DNA of 64,000 bases from Pontibacter kalidii (lineage in GTDB: Bacteria; Bacteroidota; Bacteroidia; Cytophagales; Hymenobacteraceae), in contig NZ_CP111079.1 in assembly GCF_026278245.1 (NCBI RefSeq), positions 1,242,501 to 1,306,500 of the forward strand, given 5' to 3'. The stretch's first letter is position 1; each line of letters begins with the position of its first letter. This document shows positions 20,228 through 29,098 of this stretch, one piece after another. Under the pieces are notes generated by a model that did no database searches, was not told where the DNA came from, and saw nothing but the letters and a program-made list of their open reading frames with translations. Position numbers and translations under genes: made by a program.

Positions 20228-23200
20228 ATGATTAAAAAATTACACTCTTTCACAGTACCAAGTTCTTTCTCTGTTTATCTCTTCCTGCAGATTTTCCTGG
20301 GCGGAGTAGTATGGTTTGATGCTTCGGCCCAGGAGGTGGCGGAAGTATGGTCACAGCGTTTTGATGCCCAGGGGCCCGGCAATGAGACTTTACAGGCCTC
20401 GGTGCTGGACGAAGCGGGAAACCTCTACCTGACGGGCACCAGCTACACTACTGATACCCAGCACAACAGCGAGATCGTAACAGCCAAGTATGCCCCGTCG
20501 GGGGAGCTGCTCTGGACGAACCGATTCGTGATGCCCTATGACACCAACGCCGTCGTCTTCAGCGAAGAAGCCCGTGCCATTGCGCTGGATGAGGCGGGAG
20601 GTGTTTACGTAGCCGGTGTATTGCGTAACACAAGCTCCACCCGCAATGGCAGTATCCTCACCTTCAGGCTTAATGCAGAAGACGGCGCCCAGACGTGGCA
20701 TGCAGTACACGGACAGGGTAATTACGGAACCTCGTCTCTTATGGAGCCTGCTGCTCTCGCCGTTGATAAACAGGGCGGCCTTTACGTGACGGGGGTAACT
20801 GACAACAGCGCCGGGGCGTACGGCTTCGATTACATCACATTGAAATATAGCACGGCAAGTGGAGAACAAGCGTGGGTGCAAACTTACAACGGTGCGCGTA
20901 ACCACAATGATGAAGCCCGCGCTATTGCCGTAGACGGCAAGGGAGGTGTGTATGTAACCGGAACCAGCCTGGTAGACATCGACATGTGGGGGTCGAGGTA
21001 TGCCTATGTTACGTTGAAGTATAATGGAGCGGATGGCACCCAGGTATGGAGGGCACAGTATGCCGAAGGAGTGGGAGTCCTGAATGATCCCAAAGCGATA
21101 GTGTTGGACGGCATGGGGGGCGTATACGTAGCGGGTACCAGCCAGGGAGACGGAAAAGACTTTGCCACCGTGAAGTATGCTGAAGCTACCGGTACAGAGC
21201 TTTGGGCCGCTCGGTACAGTAGAAGCATGGGGGATGATGAGGTGAGCGATCTGGCTGTTGACGGTGCCGGTGGGGTATACGTGACGGGCAGGAGTGCCGG
21301 CACCTCCACCTTGACGGATTTCACTACCGTGAGCTACCAGGCGCAGGACGGGCAGCAGGCATGGGTGAAACATTACGCCGACAGCCAGGGCCGGACAAGT
21401 ATTGCCCGGTCCATAGCTGTGGGTGAGCGCGGTGAGGTGTACGTGACCGGGCAAAGTTACGGGCATAACAGTATTGCCAGCCTGGTAACGCTTGCCTACC
21501 ATAGTGCCGATGGAGCTGAAAAGTGGAGGGCCGAACAAAGTGACCTGAGCAGTCCGGGTGACAGAAGCTTTGTATTGGTTGGGGCCAACGGCAAAGTATA
21601 CGCGGTAGGGTCGGCATATAAAACAGCGACGCGGGATAATGATTTCATCCTCTCGCAGTACAGCGCCTCGGAGGGTGCCCAGTTGTGGACCACCCGTTTC
21701 GAAGGCCTGTCAAGTACAGACGATGCAGGTCTGGCAGTGGCTGTAGATGCGGAGGGGAATACGTATGTGACGGGTATTACCCACTCGCTTGGCAAACTGA
21801 CAGGGGGTGTGGTGGTAAAGTATGCTCCTTCTGGGGAACGGCTCTGGGTAAGGCAATACGATGAGGAGAAAATAGAACGGTTTGATGCCATTGCCCTGGA
21901 CAACGCCGGTGGCGTGTATGTGGCTGGAACGGCAGGCCAGTACGATTACCTGACCATGAAACTGAAGGCGGAAGATGGGGCAGTAGTCTGGATGGCTACT
22001 TATGACGGTGGGGCAAATGAATTCGACATTGCCAAGTCAGTCGTTGTGGACGCGGCAGGCGGTGTTTATGTGACAGGTACTAGCTACAGCCAGGGCACGG
22101 CAAGAGACTACGCCACCATCAAGTATAACGCCTCGGATGGAGCGCAGGTGTGGGTGGCGCGCTACGACGGGCAGCACGGCGACGACGAGGCAGTCGACAT
22201 GGCACTGGACGGACGGGGTGGCCTGTATGTAACCGGTCTGAGTCATGGCCAGAGCATCGATTTTGCCACCATTAAGTACGATGTTGCCACCGGGGCACAG
22301 CTATGGACCAGCCGCTACGATGGTACATCGCAGGGAGAAGATATTGGTAGGGATATTACGATTGACGCAGCAGGGAACGTGTATGTGACCGGAGAAAGTG
22401 TAGGAGGTGACGGAACGCGGGATTACGCGACGGTAAAGTATGATGCAGCAGACGGAACACAGCGTTGGGTAGCGCTATATGAAGGCAATGGCGGACAAGA
22501 CTATCCCCGCGCCGTGGCAGCAGATAAGGCGGGCGGGGTTTATGTAACGGGTTTCAGCGCCGCGGACTATACCAACCAGGCCTTCACCTACGCAACAGTG
22601 AAGATGAATGCGGAGGATGGCACCCTGGTATGGTCGTCCTCTTATGGCGCGCAGTACAAGGATGGGCGTGCACAGGCACTGGAGCTGGACAGGTCCGGGA
22701 ACGTTTATGTGGCTGGTAGTCTGGCAGGTGCCGGCGGGCCGGGCCGGGGAAGTACAGGAGTCCTTTTGAAGTATAGCGGTAAGGATGGTGCTACACTCTG
22801 GCAGATGGCAAGCAACGGGTACGATGAGGAGTTTACCGCCATGGCATTGGATGCGCAGGGAAGTGTCATCGTAACGGGCAGGAGCTTCTCCAACTACACC
22901 GGCAACGACATCCTGACCGTTAAGTACAGCCAGGAAGACCTGAGCCCTTGCAACACACCCGTGCAGGTGCAGCTGTACCTGCCGCCTACAGCCAGCCGGG
23001 TGGGGCACCAGGTGCGCACCACCGCCGACTTCGGTCCGTTTATACTAACCGAGGATACCGGCATTCGCTGGACCTGGGGAGACGGCAGCACGCCAAGCAT
23101 TTCCTATACCGCCTTCGGCACGCAGCGCATCACCGGTCAGCATACGTACCATCAGCCCGGCGTCTATCGTATCGGGCTCGATTTCTCCGAAAGCTGTTTA

Positions 23201-23992
23201 AAGCCAGAAAACGCCGATTATGAGCAATGGCTACCGGTATATGACCCGGAGGCCGGCTTTGTGACCGGGGCAGGATCACTTGCTTTCGCCTCGGCGCCTT
23301 ACGCGCTGGCACAGGCAGGAGGAGAGCTTCACTATAACTTCAACCTCCGTTACAGCGGAAAGTCTGCCTCTACTCCGCAGGGCCATACGTCACTCGTCCT
23401 AAACAATCGGGAGCGGTTCAGCAGCAGCAGAATGGAGTGGCTGGTTATCAGCGGTGACCAAGCCATATGGAAAGGGGAAGGCACCCTGAACGGAAAGGGA
23501 CACTATGGGTTTATCGCCTCAGCCGCAGATGCTGGTGGTCGGGGTGTAAATGATCAGGGCGATGGGCTGCGCATCAGGATCTGGGACTTGAGCCGTGGCA
23601 ACGCCATTGTTTTTGATAACTATCAAGAAGGCGGCGAGATGCTGGATATGGCTTCTGTAGTGCCTCCCATCTCTAGAGGGCAGGTTCTCATCAACAATCG
23701 AGTAACACACGCAAATAAGGCTGCAACGGAGGCTGGTAAGCTACTTGCTTATCCGAATACCTTTTCCGATAAAACAACGATCTCGTTTACACTCGACTAT
23801 GAGCAGGAGTATGTGCTAGAAGTATATGACCTGAACGGGGTCCCGGTGGGGCGAATAGGAGCAGGCAAGGCGGAGGCAGGAAAGGAAGTAAGGTATGAGT
23901 TGAAGGGGGCCGGACTGAAAGCAGGGATTTATGTCGTCAGGTTGGTCACCGACACGGGTGCGCAAAGTATAAAAGTCATACTGCGGCGCTAA
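20228..23992 (+). CDS. Secreted beta-propeller (SBBP) repeat protein with type IX sorting domain
   Basis: 1254 residues from the ATG at 20228; the frame runs further upstream but this ATG gives a proper signal peptide ending ASAQ near residue 35. Sixteen SBBP-type repeats of 50-60 residues follow, each with a core like DAAGGVYVTGTS and a TVKYNA..GTQVW half, predicting one or more large propellers. After about residue 900 come a PKD-like region (WTWGDGST, QHTYHQPGVYRIGLDF), a unique beta-rich domain, and a C-terminal type A sorting domain (LLAYPNTFSDKTTISF to the end, with LKAGIYVVRL). It should cross the outer membrane through the Por system and be attached to the surface or released. Binding target is unknown. 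A terminator follows directly. Confidence 0.9.
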   Translation: MIKKLHSFTVPSSFSVYLFLQIFLGGVVWFDASAQEVAEVWSQRFDAQGPGNETLQASVLDEAGNLYLTGTSYTTDTQHNSEIVTAKYAPSGELLWTNRFVMPYDTNAVVFSEEARAIALDEAGGVYVAGVLRNTSSTRNGSILTFRLNAEDGAQTWHAVHGQGNYGTSSLMEPAALAVDKQGGLYVTGVTDNSAGAYGFDYITLKYSTASGEQAWVQTYNGARNHNDEARAIAVDGKGGVYVTGTSLVDIDMWGSRYAYVTLKYNGADGTQVWRAQYAEGVGVLNDPKAIVLDGMGGVYVAGTSQGDGKDFATVKYAEATGTELWAARYSRSMGDDEVSDLAVDGAGGVYVTGRSAGTSTLTDFTTVSYQAQDGQQAWVKHYADSQGRTSIARSIAVGERGEVYVTGQSYGHNSIASLVTLAYHSADGAEKWRAEQSDLSSPGDRSFVLVGANGKVYAVGSAYKTATRDNDFILSQYSASEGAQLWTTRFEGLSSTDDAGLAVAVDAEGNTYVTGITHSLGKLTGGVVVKYAPSGERLWVRQYDEEKIERFDAIALDNAGGVYVAGTAGQYDYLTMKLKAEDGAVVWMATYDGGANEFDIAKSVVVDAAGGVYVTGTSYSQGTARDYATIKYNASDGAQVWVARYDGQHGDDEAVDMALDGRGGLYVTGLSHGQSIDFATIKYDVATGAQLWTSRYDGTSQGEDIGRDITIDAAGNVYVTGESVGGDGTRDYATVKYDAADGTQRWVALYEGNGGQDYPRAVAADKAGGVYVTGFSAADYTNQAFTYATVKMNAEDGTLVWSSSYGAQYKDGRAQALELDRSGNVYVAGSLAGAGGPGRGSTGVLLKYSGKDGATLWQMASNGYDEEFTAMALDAQGSVIVTGRSFSNYTGNDILTVKYSQEDLSPCNTPVQVQLYLPPTASRVGHQVRTTADFGPFILTEDTGIRWTWGDGSTPSISYTAFGTQRITGQHTYHQPGVYRIGLDFSESCLKPENADYEQWLPVYDPEAGFVTGAGSLAFASAPYALAQAGGELHYNFNLRYSGKSASTPQGHTSLVLNNRERFSSSRMEWLVISGDQAIWKGEGTLNGKGHYGFIASAADAGGRGVNDQGDGLRIRIWDLSRGNAIVFDNYQEGGEMLDMASVVPPISRGQVLINNRVTHANKAATEAGKLLAYPNTFSDKTTISFTLDYEQEYVLEVYDLNGVPVGRIGAGKAEAGKEVRYELKGAGLKAGIYVVRLVTDTGAQSIKVILRR

Positions 23993-24010
23993 CCATAGGA
24001 TTGATTTGAA

Positions 24011-24046
24011 CAAGGAAGGAGTCTCAGAAGGGCTCCTTCCTTGTTT
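24011..24046. terminator. Hairpin terminator between two convergent secreted-protein genes
   Basis: An 11-bp perfect stem CAAGGAAGGAG / CTCCTTCCTTG with an 11-base loop and TTT after it on the plus strand. It sits in the 54-base gap between the two stop codons and may serve both genes. Confidence 0.8.
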
Positions 24047-26074
24047 CTAACGCAGCAACGTTATCGTGCCGGTTCGTTGCTTGGTGGTGCCGAAGCTGGT
24101 CTTCAGCGTCAGGAGGTAGGCATAGGCGCCGGCAGGCAGTTCGCGGCCGCTTTGGGTGCCGTCCCAGGCTGCATCTGCCTCTGAGCCCTCGTACACTACG
24201 TTGCCGGAGCGGTTGTAGACCCGCAAGGTATAGCCGCTGAAGAACTTCCCTTTGATCTCGAACACATCGTTCAGGCCATCCCCGTTGGGCGTGAAGGCGC
24301 TCGGGATATATACCAGCGCCTGCTGCTCTACCTCTACCAGGTTAGAGTAGGAAACGTTTGTGCCATTTTGAGAAGTGGCGCGGATGCGGTAGCGCAGCAC
24401 AGGCAAGTCGTTGCTCAGGGTTACATCGGTGTAGCTACGGCCGGTGGCAGGGTAACTTGTCACCACATTGCCGCTCTCGTCCAGCAGTTCCACCGTATAC
24501 TGGCCCACACCATCCGGGAAGCCGCTGAAGGCAGACCACGTAAGCTCTATACTTCCGTCTGTTTGCTGCTCGGCCGCAAGTATAACCGGACAGGTAACAT
24601 TGCTGACAGGCGAGGTGTTGCCGCATAGGTTAGTGAAGGTGCTGCGGTAGCAAACAGGCTGTCGAGTTATACTTTCATCTAGTATACTTGTCTGTTGTGC
24701 CTGGGTCAGTTGCTGGTAAGCAGCACCGTTTATGCTACGCTCAATGCTTGCCACGCGCAGCTGTTCGCCCTCCGGCAGCTGCAGCGTCAGCTCTACCTGG
24801 TTGTTTAGGTTAAAGCTGGAGAGCAGGTAGGGGGCAGCTGGTATAAGGGTGGAGGTAACCTCCGCAGCCAGGGTGGCGGACACGGAAGTATAGCGATCGC
24901 CCTGGGGGTCTGTGCCCGTGCCCACCACATAGTAGCTATAGGTCTGGCTGCAGGTAACTTCGGTGTCGGTATAGGAGGTGGCGGAGCCGGATAGGGTTTG
25001 CAATAAAGTGCCGTTGCGGTATACTTCAAAGGCGGTGAAATCGGGTGAGAACTCCCAGTTCAGGTCTACCTGTTGCTCGTTTGTCTGTACATTAAGCGAG
25101 ATGCCGCTGACCACGTTGGTATTCCTGAAAACGGTACCACAGGCATCTACAGGACGCACCAGGTACCAAGTGCCTTCGGAGGTATTTACGCCGCTGATGG
25201 TTTGGGTGAGGGTGCTGTTGTTTATATTCTGTATGAAGTATATCTCTCTGTAAAGCTCCCTGAAATCGCCGGTGAACTGCTCCACCACGTACGCGTATCC
25301 CGGCTCCAGCCTCGACAGTTCCAGCTGTATACTTCCGTTTTCTCCCTGCTCCAGCACCGTCACCTTATCTATCTGGGTCGGGTTGTCCTCGTCCAGCACG
25401 GGTAGGGTGGCGACCGTTTGGGTGCTGGAATTGCTGCAGGCGATGCCTTGGTAGCTGCCCGTAAGCGTGACGGTGAAATTTCCCTGCGTAGAGTAGATGT
25501 GGGTGATGGTGGTGCTGCCGTCCGTCTCCTCTATCGTGCCATCGCCAAAGTCGAACGCATAGACATCATATGCAGGATCGGAAATAGTAAAGGAAACGAC
25601 CCCGCTGGCGCAGCTCTGGGAGGTAAAGACCGGCTCGGGAGCGGCTTTTACCTCAAATACCTTTGATATAGTGTCGGTTGAGGTGTTGCTGCCATAGTTG
25701 GCGATCTGAAGGACTTTATACCTGCCGGGCGCTGTATAGGTATGCTTCTTGTTTGGAGAAGAAGGCGTGGGGATGGGGGACTCTCCTTTGTAATCAAAGA
25801 TATAGTACTCCTTGTCGTCATCAGCCTTGTCGTAGCAATCCTTGAAGGTTACTTCCTGCCCCACACAAAGCACCTGCAGCTCCTTCCCCGCTGCATCAAG
25901 CGCTGTAATGCACCTATCTCCTTGCTGTGCCCAGGCAGCAGTGGCTAAAAGTATAAACCATATGGAAAGCAGGTATCTCAAGCTGATCTTTTCTAATGCC
26001 TTTACGATCAAATTAATAAAAGTACAGCATAAAAGTTTGGCAGCCGCTAAAAGAAAAGCCTTTGCCACGGCCAT
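24047..26074 (-). CDS. Secreted PKD/fibronectin-like protein with gliding-type (type B) sorting domain
   Basis: Up to 675 residues. A hydrophobic signal (RYLLSIWFILLATAAWAQ) ends near residue 50. A PKD-like domain follows (FDFGDGTIEETDGSTTITHIYS), then several fibronectin III-like beta domains (VDLNWEFSPDFTAFEVYRNG and similar). The last ~85 residues are the gliding-motility-type C-terminal domain (IPSAFTPNGDGLNDVFEI, LRVYNRSGNVVYEG, LPAGAYAYLLTL), a type B signal for the Por system. The only ATG in frame, at 26074, lies inside the terminator hairpin of hutH, so translation probably starts later, for example at a TTG at 26011 or 25981. Surface role unknown, perhaps adhesion. Confidence 0.87.
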   Translation of the reverse strand: MAVAKAFLLAAAKLLCCTFINLIVKALEKISLRYLLSIWFILLATAAWAQQGDRCITALDAAGKELQVLCVGQEVTFKDCYDKADDDKEYYIFDYKGESPIPTPSSPNKKHTYTAPGRYKVLQIANYGSNTSTDTISKVFEVKAAPEPVFTSQSCASGVVSFTISDPAYDVYAFDFGDGTIEETDGSTTITHIYSTQGNFTVTLTGSYQGIACSNSSTQTVATLPVLDEDNPTQIDKVTVLEQGENGSIQLELSRLEPGYAYVVEQFTGDFRELYREIYFIQNINNSTLTQTISGVNTSEGTWYLVRPVDACGTVFRNTNVVSGISLNVQTNEQQVDLNWEFSPDFTAFEVYRNGTLLQTLSGSATSYTDTEVTCSQTYSYYVVGTGTDPQGDRYTSVSATLAAEVTSTLIPAAPYLLSSFNLNNQVELTLQLPEGEQLRVASIERSINGAAYQQLTQAQQTSILDESITRQPVCYRSTFTNLCGNTSPVSNVTCPVILAAEQQTDGSIELTWSAFSGFPDGVGQYTVELLDESGNVVTSYPATGRSYTDVTLSNDLPVLRYRIRATSQNGTNVSYSNLVEVEQQALVYIPSAFTPNGDGLNDVFEIKGKFFSGYTLRVYNRSGNVVYEGSEADAAWDGTQSGRELPAGAYAYLLTLKTSFGTTKQRTGTITLLR

Positions 26075-26087
26075 GGCAAAGGCTTTT
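26054..26087 (-). terminator. Rho-independent terminator of hisS-hutH
   Basis: A 14-bp perfect stem AAAAGCCTTTGCCA / TGGCAAAGGCTTTT with a 6-base loop, 20 bases after the hutH stop, followed on the minus strand by CTTTT. It overlaps the nominal ATG of the next gene. Confidence 0.9.
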
Positions 26088-26106
26088 TATACTTTAAAAG
26101 TATGAT

Positions 26107-27597
26107 TTACAACGAATAACCCCTCAGGAAGCTGATGCTCTGCCTAATGTCGTGGTGCAGCACGCGGTCTGTGGAAACGAACGGCACCTGCTCGCGGTAG
26201 GCTTTCACCAACTGCTCCAGCGGCTCCGAGGATTGAAGCGGCCTGCGGAAGTCCAGCGCCTGGGCTGCATTCATCAGCTCAATGGCCAGCACGCGCTCCG
26301 TGTTGTGCACCACCTGGTATGCCTTAGTGGCGGCATTGGCGCCCATACTGACATGATCCTCCTGGTTATGCGAGGAGGGGATGGTATCCACTGAAGCCGG
26401 CGTGCAAAGTTGCTTGCTCTGGCTTACGATAGAGGCGGCCGTGTACTGGCTGATCATGAAACCGGAATTAAGCCCCGGCTCCGCCACCAGAAATGCTGGC
26501 AGGCCACGCTGCCCGGAGATGAGTTGGTAGGTTCTACGCTCGGAGATGCTACCCAGCTCGGCCACGGCAATCGCCATAAAGTCGAGCGCCAGCGCCAAAG
26601 GTTGGCCATGGAAGTTTCCGCCAGAGATAATTTCATCTTCCTCCGGAAAAATATTCGGGTTATCGGTTACGGAGTTGATTTCCGTCAGAAACACCTGCTC
26701 CACGTAGCTGAGAGCATCTTTACTGGCCCCGTGTACCTGCGGAATGCAGCGGAAAGAGTAGGGGTCCTGCACGTGCTGCTTCTCCTGCACGATGAGCTGG
26801 CTTCCGGATAACAGGTCTCGCATCACCTCCGCCGTCTGCAGTTGCCCCTGGTGCGGCCGTACCTGGTGTATGAGTTGGTTGAATGGTTCTATGCGCCCGT
26901 CATAGGCATCCAGCGACAAGGCACTTACCAGGTCTGCCTGCTGCACAAGGCGTTTGGCCATAAGCAGGTTATACGCCCCGTAGGCGCTCATAAACTGCGT
27001 CCCGTTCAGCAGGGCAAGGCCTTCTTTGGCCTTCAGGGCGATAGGCTCCCAGCTAAACATCTCCAGCACATGGCGGCTCTCCAGCTTCATTCCCTGGAAG
27101 TATACCTCGCCTAGGCCCAGCAGGGGCAGGCACAGGTGCGCCAGCGGAGCCAGGTCACCACTGGCGCCCAGGGAGCCCTGCTGGTATACCACCGGGTATA
27201 CTTCACGGTTATAGAAGTCGATCAGGCGCTTAACCGTCTGCAGCTGCACGCCGCTGTGCCCGTAGGCCAGCGACTGTACCTTGAGCAGCAGCATCAATTT
27301 TACAATTTCCTGCGGTACCTCCTCGCCCGTACCGCAGGCGTGCGACATCATAAGGTTTCGCTGCAGCTGCTCCAGGTCGGCAGGAGAGATCTTCTTGTCG
27401 TAGAGCGATCCGAAGCCGGTGTTGATGCCGTAGATGCTGCGGTTTGTTCCCGTGATCTTCTGCTGCAGGTACTCGTGGCAGCGGATAATGCGCTCCTCCG
27501 CCTCCTCCGACAGTGCCAGCGTATGATTCTCTTTTAGGATCTTGCCAATTAGCTCCAGCGTCAGGTGTTGGCTGGAGATGAGGTGTACCTGGGACAT
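26107..27597 (-). CDS. hutH: Histidine ammonia-lyase
   Basis: 496 residues, typical length. The Ala-Ser-Gly triad that cyclises to the MIO electrophile is A145-S146-G147 in GSLGASGDLAP; the catalytic tyrosine is Y56 in IYGINTGFG, and SH at 85-86 favours histidine over phenylalanine as substrate. NFHGQPLAL and NQEDHVSMG match the family. It eliminates ammonia from histidine to give urocanate. The other hut genes are absent here; instead it lies 5 bases after hisS on the same strand, so it is co-transcribed with the histidyl-tRNA synthetase. A tyrosine ammonia-lyase is a less likely alternative. Confidence 0.9.
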   Translation of the reverse strand: MSQVHLISSQHLTLELIGKILKENHTLALSEEAEERIIRCHEYLQQKITGTNRSIYGINTGFGSLYDKKISPADLEQLQRNLMMSHACGTGEEVPQEIVKLMLLLKVQSLAYGHSGVQLQTVKRLIDFYNREVYPVVYQQGSLGASGDLAPLAHLCLPLLGLGEVYFQGMKLESRHVLEMFSWEPIALKAKEGLALLNGTQFMSAYGAYNLLMAKRLVQQADLVSALSLDAYDGRIEPFNQLIHQVRPHQGQLQTAEVMRDLLSGSQLIVQEKQHVQDPYSFRCIPQVHGASKDALSYVEQVFLTEINSVTDNPNIFPEEDEIISGGNFHGQPLALALDFMAIAVAELGSISERRTYQLISGQRGLPAFLVAEPGLNSGFMISQYTAASIVSQSKQLCTPASVDTIPSSHNQEDHVSMGANAATKAYQVVHNTERVLAIELMNAAQALDFRRPLQSSEPLEQLVKAYREQVPFVSTDRVLHHDIRQSISFLRGYSL

Positions 27598-27602
27598 GTC
27601 TT

Positions 27603-29003
27603 TTATGTAAGATGGGTGATGATTTCCTCAACTGTCAGGTCATGTTGCTCGCCTTGGCGCATGTCGCGGAGCTTCAGTTTGCCCGTTTCCATCTCCTCGG
27701 AGCCGATCAGGATCACGTACGGAATGCTCTTCTGGTCTGCATAACTCAGCTGCTTTTTCAGCTTGGCCGCCTCGGGGTACAACTCTGCGCTGATGCCGGC
27801 ATCGCGCAGTTGCTGCAGCACCGGTAGTGCATACATTTCGGATTCCTTATCAAACTGTACGATCAGGGCCGTGGTGCTTTGCTGGCTGCTCTCCGGGAAC
27901 AGCTGCAACTCTTCTAGCACATCATATATACGGTCTACGCCAAACGAGAAGCCCACACCCGATACGCCCGGCAAGCCGAACATGCCCGTCAGGTTATCAT
28001 AACGGCCGCCGCCGCTGATGCTGCCCATACTGACGTTGTTTACCTTCACCTCAAAAATGCAGCCGGTGTAGTAGGAGAGGCCACGGGCCAGGGTTACGTC
28101 CAGCATCAGGCGCGGTTCTCCGGATGGGTTATTGGCTGAAAGTGCCTTGCTCTGCAGCCCCTGCAGGTATTGCCATACTTGGCGCAGGTCGTTTAGGCCG
28201 CGCTCGCCTTCGGCTGTAGTGCCAAGTATACTTTGTAGTTGCTCCAGCTTCTCCTCGTTGTTGCCGGTCAGGTCGTAGAGTGGCTCCAGTTTGCCAACAG
28301 CTCCTTCGGCAATGCCACGCTCCAACAGCTCCTTGCGCACGCCCTCGCGGCCAATCTTGTCCAGCTTGTCAATGGCGACGCAAATGTCGCCCTCGCGTCC
28401 TTTCTCTCCAATGGCCTCGGCTATACCGGCCAGCACACCGCGGTGGTTCATCTTGATGGTGAAATCCGTCAGCCCCAGGTCTGTCAGCACGCCGTTGATC
28501 ATCTGCACGATCTCGGCCTCGCATAGCAGTGAGTTTGTACCCACCACATCGGCATCGCACTGGTAGAACTCGCGGTAGCGCCCTTTCTGCGGACGGTCGG
28601 CCCGCCACACCGGCTGAATTTGGTAGCGTTTAAAGGGAAAGGTGATTTCGTTGCGGTTCATCACCACAAACCGTGCGAACGGCACGGTCAGGTCGTAACG
28701 GAGGGCTTTCTCAGAGATCTTGCGCGTCAGGTGCTTAGAGCCCTGCTCTATGTCCTCCTGTTTTGTCTTGGCCAGGAAATCCCCGGAATTAAGGATCTTG
28801 AAGATCAGCTGGTCGCCCTCATCGCCATACTTGCCCGTCAGCACCGACAGCTGCTCCATGGCAGGCGTCTCGAGTGGCAGGTAGCCAAACTTTTCGAAGG
28901 TGCGCTTGATGACGCCAAAAATATAGTTTCGCTTGGCCACGACAGCCGGGCCAAAATCTCGTGTTCCTTTCGGTATGGATGGTTTCTCTTTGCTCATGCT
29001 CAT
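27603..29003 (-). CDS. hisS: Histidine--tRNA ligase
   Basis: 466 residues with the class II synthetase core: motif 1 region after GTRDFGP, motif 2 (RADRPQKGRYREFYQCDAD), the histidine-specific ARGLSYYTGCIFEV and motif 3 (SGVGFSFGVDRI), then the C-terminal anticodon-binding domain (ALIVQFDKES to the end). All are intact. ATG at 29003 or two codons later can serve as start. It charges tRNA-His and is essential. It leads a two-gene operon with hutH. A CACCTTTG octamer 34 bases upstream of the start differs by one base from the -7 consensus. Confidence 0.96.
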   Translation of the reverse strand: MSMSKEKPSIPKGTRDFGPAVVAKRNYIFGVIKRTFEKFGYLPLETPAMEQLSVLTGKYGDEGDQLIFKILNSGDFLAKTKQEDIEQGSKHLTRKISEKALRYDLTVPFARFVVMNRNEITFPFKRYQIQPVWRADRPQKGRYREFYQCDADVVGTNSLLCEAEIVQMINGVLTDLGLTDFTIKMNHRGVLAGIAEAIGEKGREGDICVAIDKLDKIGREGVRKELLERGIAEGAVGKLEPLYDLTGNNEEKLEQLQSILGTTAEGERGLNDLRQVWQYLQGLQSKALSANNPSGEPRLMLDVTLARGLSYYTGCIFEVKVNNVSMGSISGGGRYDNLTGMFGLPGVSGVGFSFGVDRIYDVLEELQLFPESSQQSTTALIVQFDKESEMYALPVLQQLRDAGISAELYPEAAKLKKQLSYADQKSIPYVILIGSEEMETGKLKLRDMRQGEQHDLTVEEIITHLT

Positions 29004-29098
29004 GCAGGTTTGCCGGCGAAGTTACTAAAAGTGGAGCAAAGGTGGGAGGGAACCTGTGTCTAAGGTTGCAGAAGAATTAAATCAGCTAATCTGTACTT

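Noticed and set aside
20390..21538. A 382-codon minus-strand frame inside the propeller gene
   Set aside because: It mirrors the repeat pattern of the sense gene and has no signal peptide or family motif; the sense frame is clearly coding.
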